The notes: generated by a model not told the origin, from the sequence alone. A DNA stretch of 56,664 nucleotides from Patulibacter medicamentivorans (GCF_000240225.1 NZ_AGUD01000306.1:1-56664); one strand, 5' to 3'. Shown: positions 34,664 through 43,758, counted from the first letter of the stretch. Program-made: numbers and translations.

Positions 34664-35575
34664 CTACCCGAGCCGCTCGCGGACCAGCGGGCCGACCTCC
34701 TCGCCCCAGCGGCGGACCTGGTCGACCGTCTCCTCGGCGAACGCGAGCACGATCCCGTCGAAGCCGTCCTGCGCCAGGTCGGCCACCCGATCGGCCCAGG
34801 CCGCGGGATCGCCGGCGAAGGCGCCGCTGGAGAAGCCCTTGCCCTGCAGCTCGCGCGACGGCTCGCCGGCGGGCAGCACCACGCCGGAGACGTTCAGCAG
34901 CCGCCGGATCGTCGCCGGGTCGCGACCGGCGTCGCGGGCCGCCTCGTCGATCCGGCGGTGGCCGGCGCGCAGGGTGTCGCGGTCGGCGAAGCCGAGCGAC
35001 GGGATCCAGCCGTCGGCGCGGTGACCGGTGACCCGCAGCATCCGCGGTCCGTAGGCGCCGAGCCAGATCCCGATCGGATGGGCCGGTCGCGGTCCGCCGT
35101 GGACGCCGGCCAGCCGGTAGTGCTCGCCGTCGCGGCGCAGCCCGCGGTCGCCGGACCACATCAGGCGGATCACCTCGATCGCCTCGATCAGCGCGTCGAC
35201 CGACTCGCCGGGCGTCCGCCGCGGCCCGCCCATCGCCTCGATCGCGTCCCAGAAGCCGCCGGCGCCGAGCCCCAGCTCGAAGCGCCCGCCGGAGAGCAGG
35301 TCGAGGGTCGCCGCCGTCTTCGCCAGCACCGCCGGCTGGCGCAGCGGCAGGTTCGCGACGTCGGGGAAGACGGTGATTCGCTCGGTCTCCGCGAGGATCG
35401 TCGCCATCAGCGCCCAGCTGTCGACGAACCGCCGCTGGTAGGGATGGTCCTGGATCCCGATCAGGTCGACGCCGGCGACGTCGGCGGCGCGGGCCAGCTC
35501 CCGGACCGCCGGGAGCCGCTCGGCGTCCGGGGTCAGGAAGACGCCGAGCTGGGGAGCGGTGCGCGGATCGGGCAT
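34664..35575 (-). CDS. LLM-class (F420-dependent) oxidoreductase
   Basis: A 303-residue protein of the bacterial luciferase-like superfamily; ATG 35575 is preferred over a GTG 30 bases upstream. Signs are DLIGIQDHPYQRRFVDSWAL, RITVFPDVANLPLRQPAVLAKTAA, the LSGGRFELGLGAGG loop and HRADGWIPS. In actinobacteria these mostly use coenzyme F420 rather than FMN, so it is likely an F420-linked dehydrogenase or reductase of unknown substrate. It stands alone between the two-component operon and the ABC ATPase. Confidence 0.88.
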   Translation of the reverse strand: MPDPRTAPQLGVFLTPDAERLPAVRELARAADVAGVDLIGIQDHPYQRRFVDSWALMATILAETERITVFPDVANLPLRQPAVLAKTAATLDLLSGGRFELGLGAGGFWDAIEAMGGPRRTPGESVDALIEAIEVIRLMWSGDRGLRRDGEHYRLAGVHGGPRPAHPIGIWLGAYGPRMLRVTGHRADGWIPSLGFADRDTLRAGHRRIDEAARDAGRDPATIRRLLNVSGVVLPAGEPSRELQGKGFSSGAFAGDPAAWADRVADLAQDGFDGIVLAFAEETVDQVRRWGEEVGPLVRERLG

Positions 35576-35632
35576 GCGGCGATCGTCGCACCCGCGCGTG
35601 CGCACGTGGGAGCCACCGGCGTTCGCGCGCCG

Positions 35633-36238
35633 TCACACGTCGCCCGCGACCACGCGTCCCTCGCGCAGGCGGATCCGGCGCGGGGCACGGGCGGCCAGCG
35701 CGCCGTCGGCGGTCGCCACGACCGAGGTCAGGCCCTCGTCGTCGCGCAGCCGGGCCAGCCGCTCGAGCACCGCCGGACCGGTCTCGGGATCGAAGCCCCC
35801 GACCGGCTCGTCGATCAGCAGGACGGTCGGGCCGAGCGCCAGCGCGCGGGCGATCTCCGCCTCCAGCCGCTGCAGCGGGCCGAGCAGCGAGCGGCAGTCC
35901 GGCCGCGACGGGACCAGCGCCAGGTGGTGGCGCCGGAGCCGCTCGCGCCGGCCCGGCCCGACGGCGTTCAGGTCCTCGCCGGCGACCAGCACGCGGCCGG
36001 CGTCCGGCCGCTGGAGCCCGGCCGCGATCCGCAGCAGCGTGGTCTTGCCGGCGCCGGGCGGTCCCTGGAGGGCGATCAGCTCGGCCGGGCCGAGGACCAG
36101 GTCGACGCCGTCGATGCCGGCCGTGGTCGCGCGCGTCCGGTGGTGGACGCGACGCAGCTGCAGCGGCGGCGGCGCCGCGTGCCAGACGGGGGCGTCCGGG
36201 ACGGGGCGCTGAGCGGGGGCGCGGAGGAGGCTGCTCAT
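35633..36238 (-). CDS. Degenerate ABC-type ATPase without permease partner
   Basis: A 201-residue protein with Walker A GPPGAGKTT and Walker B TVLLIDEP, but the signature is SLLGPLQ instead of LSGGQ and the H-loop histidine is missing (SVVATADG). The Q-loop region is also unclear (LALVPSRPDC). Such changes should impair the usual ATP sandwich. It is divergent from alaS and has no membrane partner beside it. It could be a decaying transporter subunit or have another role. The remaining fold looks intact, without frameshift. Confidence 0.75.
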   Translation of the reverse strand: MSSLLRAPAQRPVPDAPVWHAAPPPLQLRRVHHRTRATTAGIDGVDLVLGPAELIALQGPPGAGKTTLLRIAAGLQRPDAGRVLVAGEDLNAVGPGRRERLRRHHLALVPSRPDCRSLLGPLQRLEAEIARALALGPTVLLIDEPVGGFDPETGPAVLERLARLRDDEGLTSVVATADGALAARAPRRIRLREGRVVAGDV

Positions 36239-36359
36239 CGTGGATCCGATTCCACCGCGCGCCCCGAAGGCCCGGCTGGCGCGTGGCGAAGACCTCGCGA
36301 AGAACCGCCCCGCGCGCCCGGGTCGCGGCGCGGCGGCGATATCCGACACAATCGCGGGC

Positions 36360-39068
36360 GTGAGCACCGCTGCGCCCGTAACCAGCGACGAGATCCGCGA
36401 GACGTTCCTGGCCTTCTTCGAGGCCCACGGCCACAAGCGGCTGGCCTCCGCCTCGCTGGTGCCGGCGGCCGACGACCCCTCGGCGCTGCTCACGATCGCG
36501 GGCATGCACCCGCTGAAGCCGTACTTCCTGGGCGCGGCGACGCCGCCGGCGCCGACGGTCACCACCTGCCAGAAGTGCATGCGGACCGAGGACCTGGAGA
36601 ACGTCGGCGTGACCGCGCGCCACCTGACGTTCTTCGAGATGCTCGGCAACTTCAGCTTCGGCGACTACTTCAAGGCGGGCGCGATCGAGTTCGCCTGGAA
36701 GCTGGTCAACGACGGCTTCGGGTTCGATCCCGACAAGGTCTGGGTGACCGTCTTCGGCGGCGACGAGGGCCTGGGCCTCGGAGTCGACGAGGAGACCGTC
36801 GACGCCTGGGTCGCCGCCGGGTTCCCGCGCGAGCGGATCGTCCTGCTCGGCCGCGACGACAACTTCTGGGAGGCCGGCCCGAACGGCCCCTGCGGTCCCT
36901 GCACCGAGCTCTACCTGGACCGCGGCCCGGCCTACGGCAGCGGCGAGAAGCCCGGCGACGAGGACGCCGACGACCGCTTCATGGAGTTCTGGAACCTGGT
37001 GCTGATGCAGTACGACCAGAAGCGCCACGAGGACGGCTCCTCGACGCTGACGCCGCTGCCGACGCAGAACATCGACACCGGCATGGGCCTGAACCGGATG
37101 GCGCTGCTGCTGCAGGGCAAGGAGACGATCTTCGAGACCGACCAGTTCGCGCCGCTGATCGCGCTCGGCGAGCAGCTGTCGGGCAAGCGCTACGAGGCCG
37201 GCGACGCGGTGGTCGACAAGGCGCTGCGGGTGATCGCCGACCACAGCCGCGCGACGGCCTTCCTGACCGCCGACGGCGTGGTGCCCTCGAACGAGGGCCG
37301 TGGCTACGTGCTGCGCCGGATCATGCGCCGGACGATCCGCCAGGCGCGCGCGATCGGGATCGAGGGCGAGGTGCTGCCGCGGTTCCTGGAGCCGGTGATC
37401 GCCACGATGGGCGCCGGCTACCCGGAGCTGGTCGAGCGCCGGGACGAGATGCTGACCTGGATCCGCGCCGAGGAGCAGGCCTTCGACCGGACCCTGGCGG
37501 CCGGCGAGAAGCGGCTCGACGAGGCGATCGCCGCCGGCACCTTCGACGGCGCGCTGGCGTTCCAGCTGCACGACACCTTCGGCTTCCCGTTCGACCTGTC
37601 GGTCGAGATCTTCGCCGCGTCGGGTCCCGGCAGCGCCTGGTTGGAGGGGGACGGCCTGGCGGAGGTCGAGGCGGAGTTCGATCGCCTGATGGCCGAGCAG
37701 CGCGAGCGCTCGCAGGCCGGGTCGCGGGCGGGCGACCACGGTGGCGCGTCGGCCGGGTCGATCGCCGGTCGGATCGCCCCGACGCCGACCGAGTTCACCG
37801 GCTACGCGACGCTCGAGCAGCACACGACCGTCGCCGGGATCCTGCAGCAGGACGGCCGCACCTACCTGAAGCTGGCCGAGTCGCCGTTCTACCCCGAGGG
37901 CGGCGGCCAGGTCTCGGACACCGGCCTGATCACGGTCGAGGGCGGCGGCGAGCCGACCCGCGTCGCCGGGCTGGTCCGCGCGGGCGACGACCAGGCGCTG
38001 ATCGTCGAGCCCGCCGCCGAGGCCGGCAAGGCCGCGATCGACGGCGTCGCGCTGACGGCGGGCCAGCGGGTCGTGGCGCGGGTCGACCCGGTCGCGCGTC
38101 ACGCGACGGCCTGCAACCACACCGCCACCCACCTGCTGCACGCGGCGCTCCGCGAGCGGCTCGGCGACCACGTCCACCAGGCCGGCTCGGCGGTGCGGCC
38201 GGACAAGCTGCGGTTCGACTTCAGCCACCCGTCGAAGCTCTCGCCGGAGGACCTGCGCTGGGTCGAGGATCGCGTCAACGCCGGGATCCTGGCCAACGAC
38301 CGGGTGCGGGCGATCACGACGACGCTCGACGAGGCCAAGGCGATGGGCGCCCAGGCCCTGTTCGGCGAGAAGTACGGCGAGATCGTGCGGATGGTCGAGA
38401 TCGGCGACGGGTCGTTCAGCCGCGAGCTGTGCGGCGGCACCCACGTCCGCTCGACGGCCGAGATCGGCGTCTTCAAGATCACCAGCGAGGGCTCCAGCGC
38501 CGCCAACGTGCGGCGGATCGAGGCGATCACCGGGCCGGCGGCGATCGAGCAGCTGCGCGAGCACGACCGGCTGCTGCAGGCGGCCGCCGAGGTCGTCCGG
38601 GTGCCGGTCGACCAGCTGCCGGCGCGGGTCGCGAAGCTGCGCGACGAGGCCAAGGGCGGCGGCGCGGGGGCCGCGGCGTCGGCGGTCGACGAGCAGCAGC
38701 TGGCGGGCGAGGCGACCGACGTCGCCGGCGTCCCGGTGGTGGTCGCGCGCCTGGACGGCCTGCCCCCGGCGGCGGCCAAGGCGCTGCCCGAGGTCGCCGA
38801 TCGCGTCAAGGGCAAGCTCGCCGGTCCCGGCGTGGTGGTGCTGGCCGCTCCGGGCGAGGAGCGCGTGGCGCTGATCGTCGCGGTCGCGCCGGAGGTCGTC
38901 GCGCGCGGCGTCAAGGCCGGCGACGTCGTCAAGGCCGCGGCCGCGGTCGTCGGCGGCGGTGGGGGAGGCAAGCCGACGATGGCCCAGGCCGGCGGCAAGG
39001 ACCCGTCGAAGACCGACGAGGCGCTGGCCGCCGCGCGCGCCGCGATCGCTGCCGCGCTCGGCGCCTGA
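36360..39068 (+). CDS. alaS: Alanine--tRNA ligase
   Basis: A 902-residue class II synthetase; GTG 36360 places SDEIRETFLAFFEAHGHKRL at the N-terminus as in the family. The aminoacylation core has FFEMLGNFSFGDYFK and the long catalytic domain; the editing domain shows the zinc ligands in NHTATHLLHAALRERLGDHVH (around 585) and CGGTHV (around 690); the C-Ala domain ends KPTMAQAGGKDP. It charges tRNA-Ala and clears Ser and Gly mischarging. CACAAT lies 7 bases before the start. ruvX follows at 19 bases, a conserved pairing. Confidence 0.97.
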   Translation: MSTAAPVTSDEIRETFLAFFEAHGHKRLASASLVPAADDPSALLTIAGMHPLKPYFLGAATPPAPTVTTCQKCMRTEDLENVGVTARHLTFFEMLGNFSFGDYFKAGAIEFAWKLVNDGFGFDPDKVWVTVFGGDEGLGLGVDEETVDAWVAAGFPRERIVLLGRDDNFWEAGPNGPCGPCTELYLDRGPAYGSGEKPGDEDADDRFMEFWNLVLMQYDQKRHEDGSSTLTPLPTQNIDTGMGLNRMALLLQGKETIFETDQFAPLIALGEQLSGKRYEAGDAVVDKALRVIADHSRATAFLTADGVVPSNEGRGYVLRRIMRRTIRQARAIGIEGEVLPRFLEPVIATMGAGYPELVERRDEMLTWIRAEEQAFDRTLAAGEKRLDEAIAAGTFDGALAFQLHDTFGFPFDLSVEIFAASGPGSAWLEGDGLAEVEAEFDRLMAEQRERSQAGSRAGDHGGASAGSIAGRIAPTPTEFTGYATLEQHTTVAGILQQDGRTYLKLAESPFYPEGGGQVSDTGLITVEGGGEPTRVAGLVRAGDDQALIVEPAAEAGKAAIDGVALTAGQRVVARVDPVARHATACNHTATHLLHAALRERLGDHVHQAGSAVRPDKLRFDFSHPSKLSPEDLRWVEDRVNAGILANDRVRAITTTLDEAKAMGAQALFGEKYGEIVRMVEIGDGSFSRELCGGTHVRSTAEIGVFKITSEGSSAANVRRIEAITGPAAIEQLREHDRLLQAAAEVVRVPVDQLPARVAKLRDEAKGGGAGAAASAVDEQQLAGEATDVAGVPVVVARLDGLPPAAAKALPEVADRVKGKLAGPGVVVLAAPGEERVALIVAVAPEVVARGVKAGDVVKAAAAVVGGGGGGKPTMAQAGGKDPSKTDEALAAARAAIAAALGA

Positions 39069-39087
39069 GCGGCGGCGCGGGCCGATC

Positions 39088-39489
39088 GTGCGCTTGATGG
39101 CCCTCGACCACGGCGCGGCGCGGACCGGCGTGGCGCTGAGCGACCCGACGGGCACGATCGCCACGCCGCTGCCGGCGATCGAGCGGGTCGGATCGCGCCG
39201 CGGCCGGCGCGCGCTGCTGCGGCTGATCGACGAGCGCCAGGTCGACGAGATCGTCGTCGGGCTGCCGATCGGGCTGGGCGGCCACGACACCGACCAGACG
39301 CGCGAGGCGCGGGCCTTCGCCGGCTGGCTGGCCGACGCCCTCGCCGAGGCCGGCCAGCCGCGCCCCGTCCACCTCTACGACGAGCGCTTCACCACCCGCA
39401 TGGCCCAGCAGAGCGGCGGCCGCGACAGCGACGAGGACTCGCGGGCCGCGGCGGTGCTGCTGGAGGAGTGGCTGCGGCGGGCGGGGTAG
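39088..39489 (+). CDS. ruvX: Holliday junction resolvase-like / pre-16S rRNA nuclease YqgF
   Basis: A 133-residue RNase H-fold protein from GTG 39088 (ATG 39097 is an alternative). Visible are MALDHGAARTGVAL with the first acidic residue, VVGLPIGLGG, the loop YDERFTTRMA and the last acidic residue in EDSRAAAVLLEEWL. In Escherichia coli YqgF finishes the 5' end of 16S rRNA. Downstream of alaS as in many bacteria. Confidence 0.9.
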   Translation: MRLMALDHGAARTGVALSDPTGTIATPLPAIERVGSRRGRRALLRLIDERQVDEIVVGLPIGLGGHDTDQTREARAFAGWLADALAEAGQPRPVHLYDERFTTRMAQQSGGRDSDEDSRAAAVLLEEWLRRAG

Positions 39490-39541
39490 GGGCGCGCTGG
39501 CGCCACCCGCACAGCGTGAGCCGGCGCCGCCGGCGGCGGAC

Positions 39542-40918
39542 TCACCAGGCCGCGACGCCCAGCGCCAGCCCCTCGCCACGGGCGACCACCGTCGGCGTGC
39601 CGCCGTCGAGCGGCACCCGCGTGATCTGGCGGTCGTCGACCGCCATCACGCTCTCGCCGTCACCGACCGCGAAGTCGGAGGCGGCGGTGATCGTCCGCAG
39701 CGCGGCACGGCTGATGCCGGTGACCGGCGTCAGCACCGCCGTCCCCGGCCGGTAGCGCCAGACGCGCTGGGGCCGCTCGCCCCCAGGACGGCGGCCGAGT
39801 CCGTTGCACCAGTCGTCGCGACGATCGCAGACGGTCCGGCCACGGGAGGTCGACGGCGACGGACGGCTGAGCAGCAGCGCCCCGCCGTCGGCGGTCGGCA
39901 CGAGTCGCAGGCCGTCCTCGCGCAGCAGCCCCGCCGGTCGCGGCAGCACCGCCGTACGGCCGGCGTGGCGCAGCCGCAGCCGCGGGAGGCCGATCGAGCG
40001 AGCGCCGCTCCAACGAACCGTCCGCTTCGTGCAGCGGATCGCGCTGCGGCGGATCGCGGCCTTCGGGGCGTCGTAGGCCAGCGTGCCGTCGGCGACCGTG
40101 ATCGCCCCGACGCTGCGCGGATCGATCGACTGCTTCGTCGGGTAGCCGAAGCGGGCCTGGTCGTCGCCGCGGAGGATGCCGCGCAGCAGCAGCGGCGCGC
40201 CGAACGACGACGTCGCCCAGAGCGCCTTGACCGTGACCCGGGGCCCGTGGAGCACGACGCCGCGGGCACCGCAACGAGCCGCGGCGGGCCGGTACAGGGC
40301 AGGCGACGCGATCCGCACCGGGCCGTCCTGTGCCTGCCAACCGAGGATGTCGGTCTCGAAGAGGTCGCCCGCGTCGGGGGCCGACTCGCCGGTCACCGTC
40401 CGTGAGCCGACGCGATCGCAGGCCGGTCGGTCGACGGTGCACGACAGGCGCGTGACGTGGATGCGCCGCGGCTGGCGAGCATCCAGCTCGTCGACGAGCA
40501 CCCGCGAGCCGTCCGGGGACCACACCGGCTTGCCCGCGACGACCTTCGAGACGCGGCGGCCGATCGGGTGCTCGACGATGATGACGCTGCCGGAGCCGTC
40601 GCCGCGCGAGATTCGCAGCCAGGAGCGGGTGGCCTCGTCGTACCCGTCGTTGCCCTTCTCGTAGGTCAGGCCGACCTGGGCCAGGCGCTGGCCGTCGGGC
40701 GAGACGCTGATCGCGGCGACGCCGTCGGGCAACCGCGCGTCCCCGCTCCCGTCGCTCTGCACCACCCGGTTCTCGCGCTCGCCGCCGGTCGTGTACTCCG
40801 AGTAGACGATCGGCCCAGCGAACGCGACCGACGCGACCGCGACGGAGATCGCCGCGGCCCCGCCGACCGTCACGTTGCGACGGCTGAACCACGCACGTAG
40901 CTGCTGCATGGCGGGCAT
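39542..40918 (-). CDS. Exported beta-propeller-like (PD40/TolB-type) protein
   Basis: A 458-residue protein from ATG 40918 (ATG 40909 also possible). One hydrophobic segment near the N-terminus (VTVGGAAAISVAVASVAFAG) acts as signal or anchor. The rest carries propeller-like motifs such as AISVSPDGQRLAQ and PVWSPDGSRVLVD, typical of WD40-like PD40 repeats in TolB. Paired cysteines occur in the middle (SCTVDRPACD; CDRRDDWCNG). Expected outside the membrane; function unknown. It lies alone, upstream of the methyltransferase gene on the same strand. Confidence 0.7.
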   Translation of the reverse strand: MPAMQQLRAWFSRRNVTVGGAAAISVAVASVAFAGPIVYSEYTTGGERENRVVQSDGSGDARLPDGVAAISVSPDGQRLAQVGLTYEKGNDGYDEATRSWLRISRGDGSGSVIIVEHPIGRRVSKVVAGKPVWSPDGSRVLVDELDARQPRRIHVTRLSCTVDRPACDRVGSRTVTGESAPDAGDLFETDILGWQAQDGPVRIASPALYRPAAARCGARGVVLHGPRVTVKALWATSSFGAPLLLRGILRGDDQARFGYPTKQSIDPRSVGAITVADGTLAYDAPKAAIRRSAIRCTKRTVRWSGARSIGLPRLRLRHAGRTAVLPRPAGLLREDGLRLVPTADGGALLLSRPSPSTSRGRTVCDRRDDWCNGLGRRPGGERPQRVWRYRPGTAVLTPVTGISRAALRTITAASDFAVGDGESVMAVDDRQITRVPLDGGTPTVVARGEGLALGVAAW

Positions 40919-40957
40919 CCTATGGATCGCCGCCGACGCTGTGTCTGACGTACGCGG

Positions 40958-41587
40958 CTAGCTGCGAGGCACCGGCACGACGGCGATCCAGCTCTTCGCC
41001 AGCGGTCCCAGCCGCTCGGCGTGGACGGTCGCTCCGGGGAACAGGGCGACCATCTCGCGGCGCCGCAGCAGGTCGATGTCCTCCCATGGGCCCTGGGCGC
41101 CGAGCCGCCAGTACGGCTTGCGCAGCGGGACCGGCAGCCAGTGGGCGGCGGGCAGCAGCGCGTGCGGCTCGATCGGGAACGAGTAGGCCGGCGTCTGGAC
41201 GTAGAGGCCGCGACCGACCCGCCGCAGCTCGCGGGCCAGCGCGGCGCGGCGCTCGCGGGGGACGTGCTCGACCACCGAGCTGCAGTAGACGAGGTCGAAC
41301 GCGTCGTCGTCGAACGGCAGCCGCGCGGTGGCGTCGGCCCGCACGAACGGCCCCGGGTACGAGGGGCGGTCGACGACGTCGGTGCCGGTGATGTCCAGCT
41401 CGGGCTCCTGCGCGCGCAGGCCGAGCGTCCCGCAGCCGACGTCGAGGATCCGCTGCTCGCGACCGATCCCGGTCAGGGCGAACAGCTGCTGGTGGCGCCG
41501 CGCTCGCAGCCGACCCGCGATCGGGCTGGCGATCCGGGCCAGCGGCCCGCGGGCGGTGGCGTAGACGTCCGGGCGGGGCGACGGCAC
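40958..41587 (-). CDS. Class I SAM-dependent methyltransferase
   Basis: About 209 residues from GTG 41587 (start uncertain; the frame extends to 41704). Motif I is ILDVGCGTLGL, then the acidic TGTDVVD, FVRADATARLPFDDDAFDLVYCSSVVEHV and the C-terminal half of the fold. This is the Methyltransf_11 pattern. No signal. The PxWPEDID-like WEDIDLLRRREMVALFPGA after the core is seen in methyltransferases of cell-surface or lipid pathways; substrate unknown. Confidence 0.82.
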   Translation of the reverse strand: MPSPRPDVYATARGPLARIASPIAGRLRARRHQQLFALTGIGREQRILDVGCGTLGLRAQEPELDITGTDVVDRPSYPGPFVRADATARLPFDDDAFDLVYCSSVVEHVPRERRAALARELRRVGRGLYVQTPAYSFPIEPHALLPAAHWLPVPLRKPYWRLGAQGPWEDIDLLRRREMVALFPGATVHAERLGPLAKSWIAVVPVPRS

Positions 41588-41724
41588 GCAGGGAGGGTAG
41601 TGCGGCGGGCGCGGCGCGGACGCACGCCCGGGACTCGCGACGCCGCGGCGGCCCGCGCGACCGCCGTTGCCACCGCGGATCGGCCGGTCACGCGACGGTC
41701 CCACGGCCGACCCGGTGGGCTCCG

Positions 41725-41730
41725 TACAAT
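41725..41730 (+). promoter_or_regulatory. -10 box for ispG
   Basis: TACAAT matches the consensus closely and ends 6 bases before the ispG ATG. No ribosome site is visible, which supports a leaderless transcript. Confidence 0.5.
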
Positions 41731-41736
41731 CGGGAC

Positions 41737-43011
41737 ATGGCCTCGCAGCGTCAGATCCGCGTCGGCGACGTCCTCATCGGGGGCGGAGCGCCGGTCGCCG
41801 TGCAGACGATGACGAAGACCGAGACGGCGAACCTGCCGGAGACGATGGCCCAGATCCGCCGGGTCGCCGAGGCCGGGGCGGACATCGTGCGGGTCGCGGT
41901 GCCTCGCGACCAGGACGTCGAGGCGCTGAAGACGATCGTGGTCGAATCGCCGATCCCGATCATCGCCGACATCCACTTCAACCACACGCTGGCGATCAAG
42001 GCGATCGAGGCGGGCGCCCACTGCATCCGCCTGAACCCGGGCAACATCGGCGGTCCGGAGAAGGTCGCCGAGGTCGTCGCGGTCGCCAAGCGCCACGACG
42101 TGCCGATCCGCGTCGGCGTCAACTCCGGGTCGCTGCCCAAGCACCTGCGCGACCTCGAGTACAGCGATCCGGTCGAGGCGCTGGTGCAGGCCGCGGTCGA
42201 GACGGTCGACCTGATGGAGCGCCTGGACTTCGACCAGTTCAAGGTCTCGATGAAGTCGACCTCGGTGCCGAACACGATCGCCTCGAACCGGCGCCTGAGC
42301 GAGCGGATCCCCTACCCGCTGCACCTGGGCGTAACCGAGGCCGGCACCAAGTACACCGGCTCGCTGAAGAGCGCCGTCGGCCTCGGCACCCTGCTGGCCG
42401 ACGGGATCGGCGACACCGTCCGGATCAGCCTCTCCACCTTCCACGCGGAGGAGGAGGTCAAGGTCGCCTGGGAGATCCTCAAGGCCCTGAAGCTGCGCGA
42501 GAAGGGCCCGGTCCTGATCGCCTGCCCGACCTGCGGCCGGCTGCAGTTCGACATGGACTCGGTGGTCGCCGAGGTCGAGCAGCGGCTCGAGGCCTACGAG
42601 GATCCGATCGAGGTCTCGGTCCTGGGCTGCGCGGTCAACGGCATCGGCGAGGCCCGCCACGCCGACTTCGGGATCACCGGCGCCAAGGACGCGGGCATGA
42701 TCTTCTCCAAGGGCGAGCCGCTGAAGAAGGTCCCGACCGACCAGCTGGTCGACGAGCTCTTCAAGGAGATCGACCGCTACTACGCCTCGGGCAAGACGAT
42801 CGTCCGCGACGAGCGCGAGGTCGCCGAGGCGACCCGCTGGCTGTCCGAGAACGAGGACCTCTCCGCGATGACCCCCGAGCGCCTCGCCGCGCTCGAGAAG
42901 GAGAAGGCCGAGGCGCAGGCGCAGGCCGCCGAGCCCGAGGTCGTGGTCAAGACCGCCGTCGACGAGTCGTCCTCGCCGACGGCGGGCCGCCGCTTCACCC
43001 GCGCGGGCTGA
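41737..43011 (+). CDS. ispG: 4-hydroxy-3-methylbut-2-enyl-diphosphate synthase
   Basis: A 424-residue enzyme of the MEP isoprenoid pathway; it reduces methylerythritol cyclodiphosphate with a [4Fe-4S] cluster. The N-terminal TIM barrel shows VQTMTKTETAN, IIADIHFNHTLA and IRLNPGNIG; the Fe-S domain has CPTCGRL and GCAVNGIGEARHADFGI with the cluster cysteines. It is about 40 residues longer than usual, with an Ala/Glu-rich tail ending DESSSPTAGRRFTRAG. Cytoplasmic. It is followed by a lower-GC region. Confidence 0.96.
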   Translation: MASQRQIRVGDVLIGGGAPVAVQTMTKTETANLPETMAQIRRVAEAGADIVRVAVPRDQDVEALKTIVVESPIPIIADIHFNHTLAIKAIEAGAHCIRLNPGNIGGPEKVAEVVAVAKRHDVPIRVGVNSGSLPKHLRDLEYSDPVEALVQAAVETVDLMERLDFDQFKVSMKSTSVPNTIASNRRLSERIPYPLHLGVTEAGTKYTGSLKSAVGLGTLLADGIGDTVRISLSTFHAEEEVKVAWEILKALKLREKGPVLIACPTCGRLQFDMDSVVAEVEQRLEAYEDPIEVSVLGCAVNGIGEARHADFGITGAKDAGMIFSKGEPLKKVPTDQLVDELFKEIDRYYASGKTIVRDEREVAEATRWLSENEDLSAMTPERLAALEKEKAEAQAQAAEPEVVVKTAVDESSSPTAGRRFTRAG

Positions 43012-43113
43012 GGGCCGGAGGGCGGTCGCTGCGCCGAGAACGAGATTGTCGCTGTCTCCGTACTGAGATGCCCACGCGCCCGACGGGCCAGTCGGCAGAC
43101 GCAAGTCCAATAG

Positions 43114-43142
43114 TTGCACGCATGACCGTGTGTGGGTACGAT
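43114..43142 (+). promoter_or_regulatory. Promoter of the frameshifted secreted-protein gene
   Basis: TTGCAC (43114-43119), a 17-base spacer and TACGAT (43137-43142) form a clean sigma-70-type promoter. The -10 box ends 6 bases before the ATG at 43149, so the transcript would be leaderless. Confidence 0.6.
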
Positions 43143-43148
43143 CCAGGA

Positions 43149-43713
43149 ATGCTTCGTCTCGCGCGGCCGACCATTGCCCTTACCGGCTTGTTGTGTGCTC
43201 TCTGCGTTAGTACGACTTGTTGAGGCCGCCTACGTCGTGGCGAGTGTTCGACCTGCTGAGCGTCGCGGTGTCGCGGCGCTTCGCCCTGAGTGGGAGAGGG
43301 CTCTGCCGACGCGGGCTACGACGCGAACCCCGGTCTACGTCGCCGTCGCGGCAAGTGACTCGATCTGCATATCCATCGTTGAACGCGCCCGTCCAGTCCG
43401 GGGATCTGCGACTTGCCAGCCTTGGACAGCCGCTCGTCGCCGGGGAGTGTTCGCCTTGCGAATATGCTGGCCTCCATCGGAGTACCACCAATCGTTCGGT
43501 GAACTGATCGCGATACCGCCGAGCGCGGCAAAGGTCCCGACCGGCCGCCATCGTCCCTGGGCTGAGATCATCGGGCGACCGTCGTCGCGCTCAGCGGCAG
43601 CTGATGTTGTTTCGATGCGCTTCGGGACGCAGGGCGACGTGCTGCGGGTCGGGCCGGTGAACACCGATCTGCGGTGGCTGCGGCGCCAATGTGGTCACGC
43701 TGGCGCCGGCTGA
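43149..43713 (+). pseudogene. Frameshifted gene for a small secreted protein
   Basis: The ATG at 43149 opens a good signal peptide (LRLARPTIALTGLLCALCVSTTC) that ends in TGA after 24 codons. One base later in frame the sequence continues for about 165 codons from near 43205 with AAYVVASVRPAERRGV and VYVAVAASDSICISI, then GSATCQPW, a layout typical of small exported proteins in related bacteria. This is best explained by a one-base shift: a pseudogene, a sequencing error or programmed shifting. Codon use is less GC-rich than in neighbours. The stretch 43012-43758 holds no other gene I can support. Confidence 0.5.
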
Positions 43714-43717
43714 TATT

Positions 43718-43746
43718 TCCGCCGGGCCGCGATGGGGCCCGGCGGA
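43718..43746. terminator. Strong hairpin between the pseudogene and the glycoside hydrolase gene
   Basis: TCCGCCGGGCC (43718-43728) and GGCCCGGCGGA (43736-43746) make a perfect 11-base stem with loop GCGATGG. It is 12 bases beyond the stop of the minus-strand hydrolase gene and just after the plus-strand frame ends, so it can serve both. Confidence 0.55.
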
Positions 43747-43758
43747 CGCTGCCCTCGC

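Noticed and set aside
33870..39290. A very long open frame on the minus strand opposite ruvX, alaS, and other genes
   Set aside because: It runs antisense across several clearly recognisable genes on both strands and shows no domain; long open shadow frames are expected at this GC content.
43217..43507. An alternative 96-codon plus-strand frame in the ispG-hydrolase gap
   Set aside because: It lacks a ribosome site or promoter and has no signal or domain features; the overlapping frameshifted secreted gene explains the region better.
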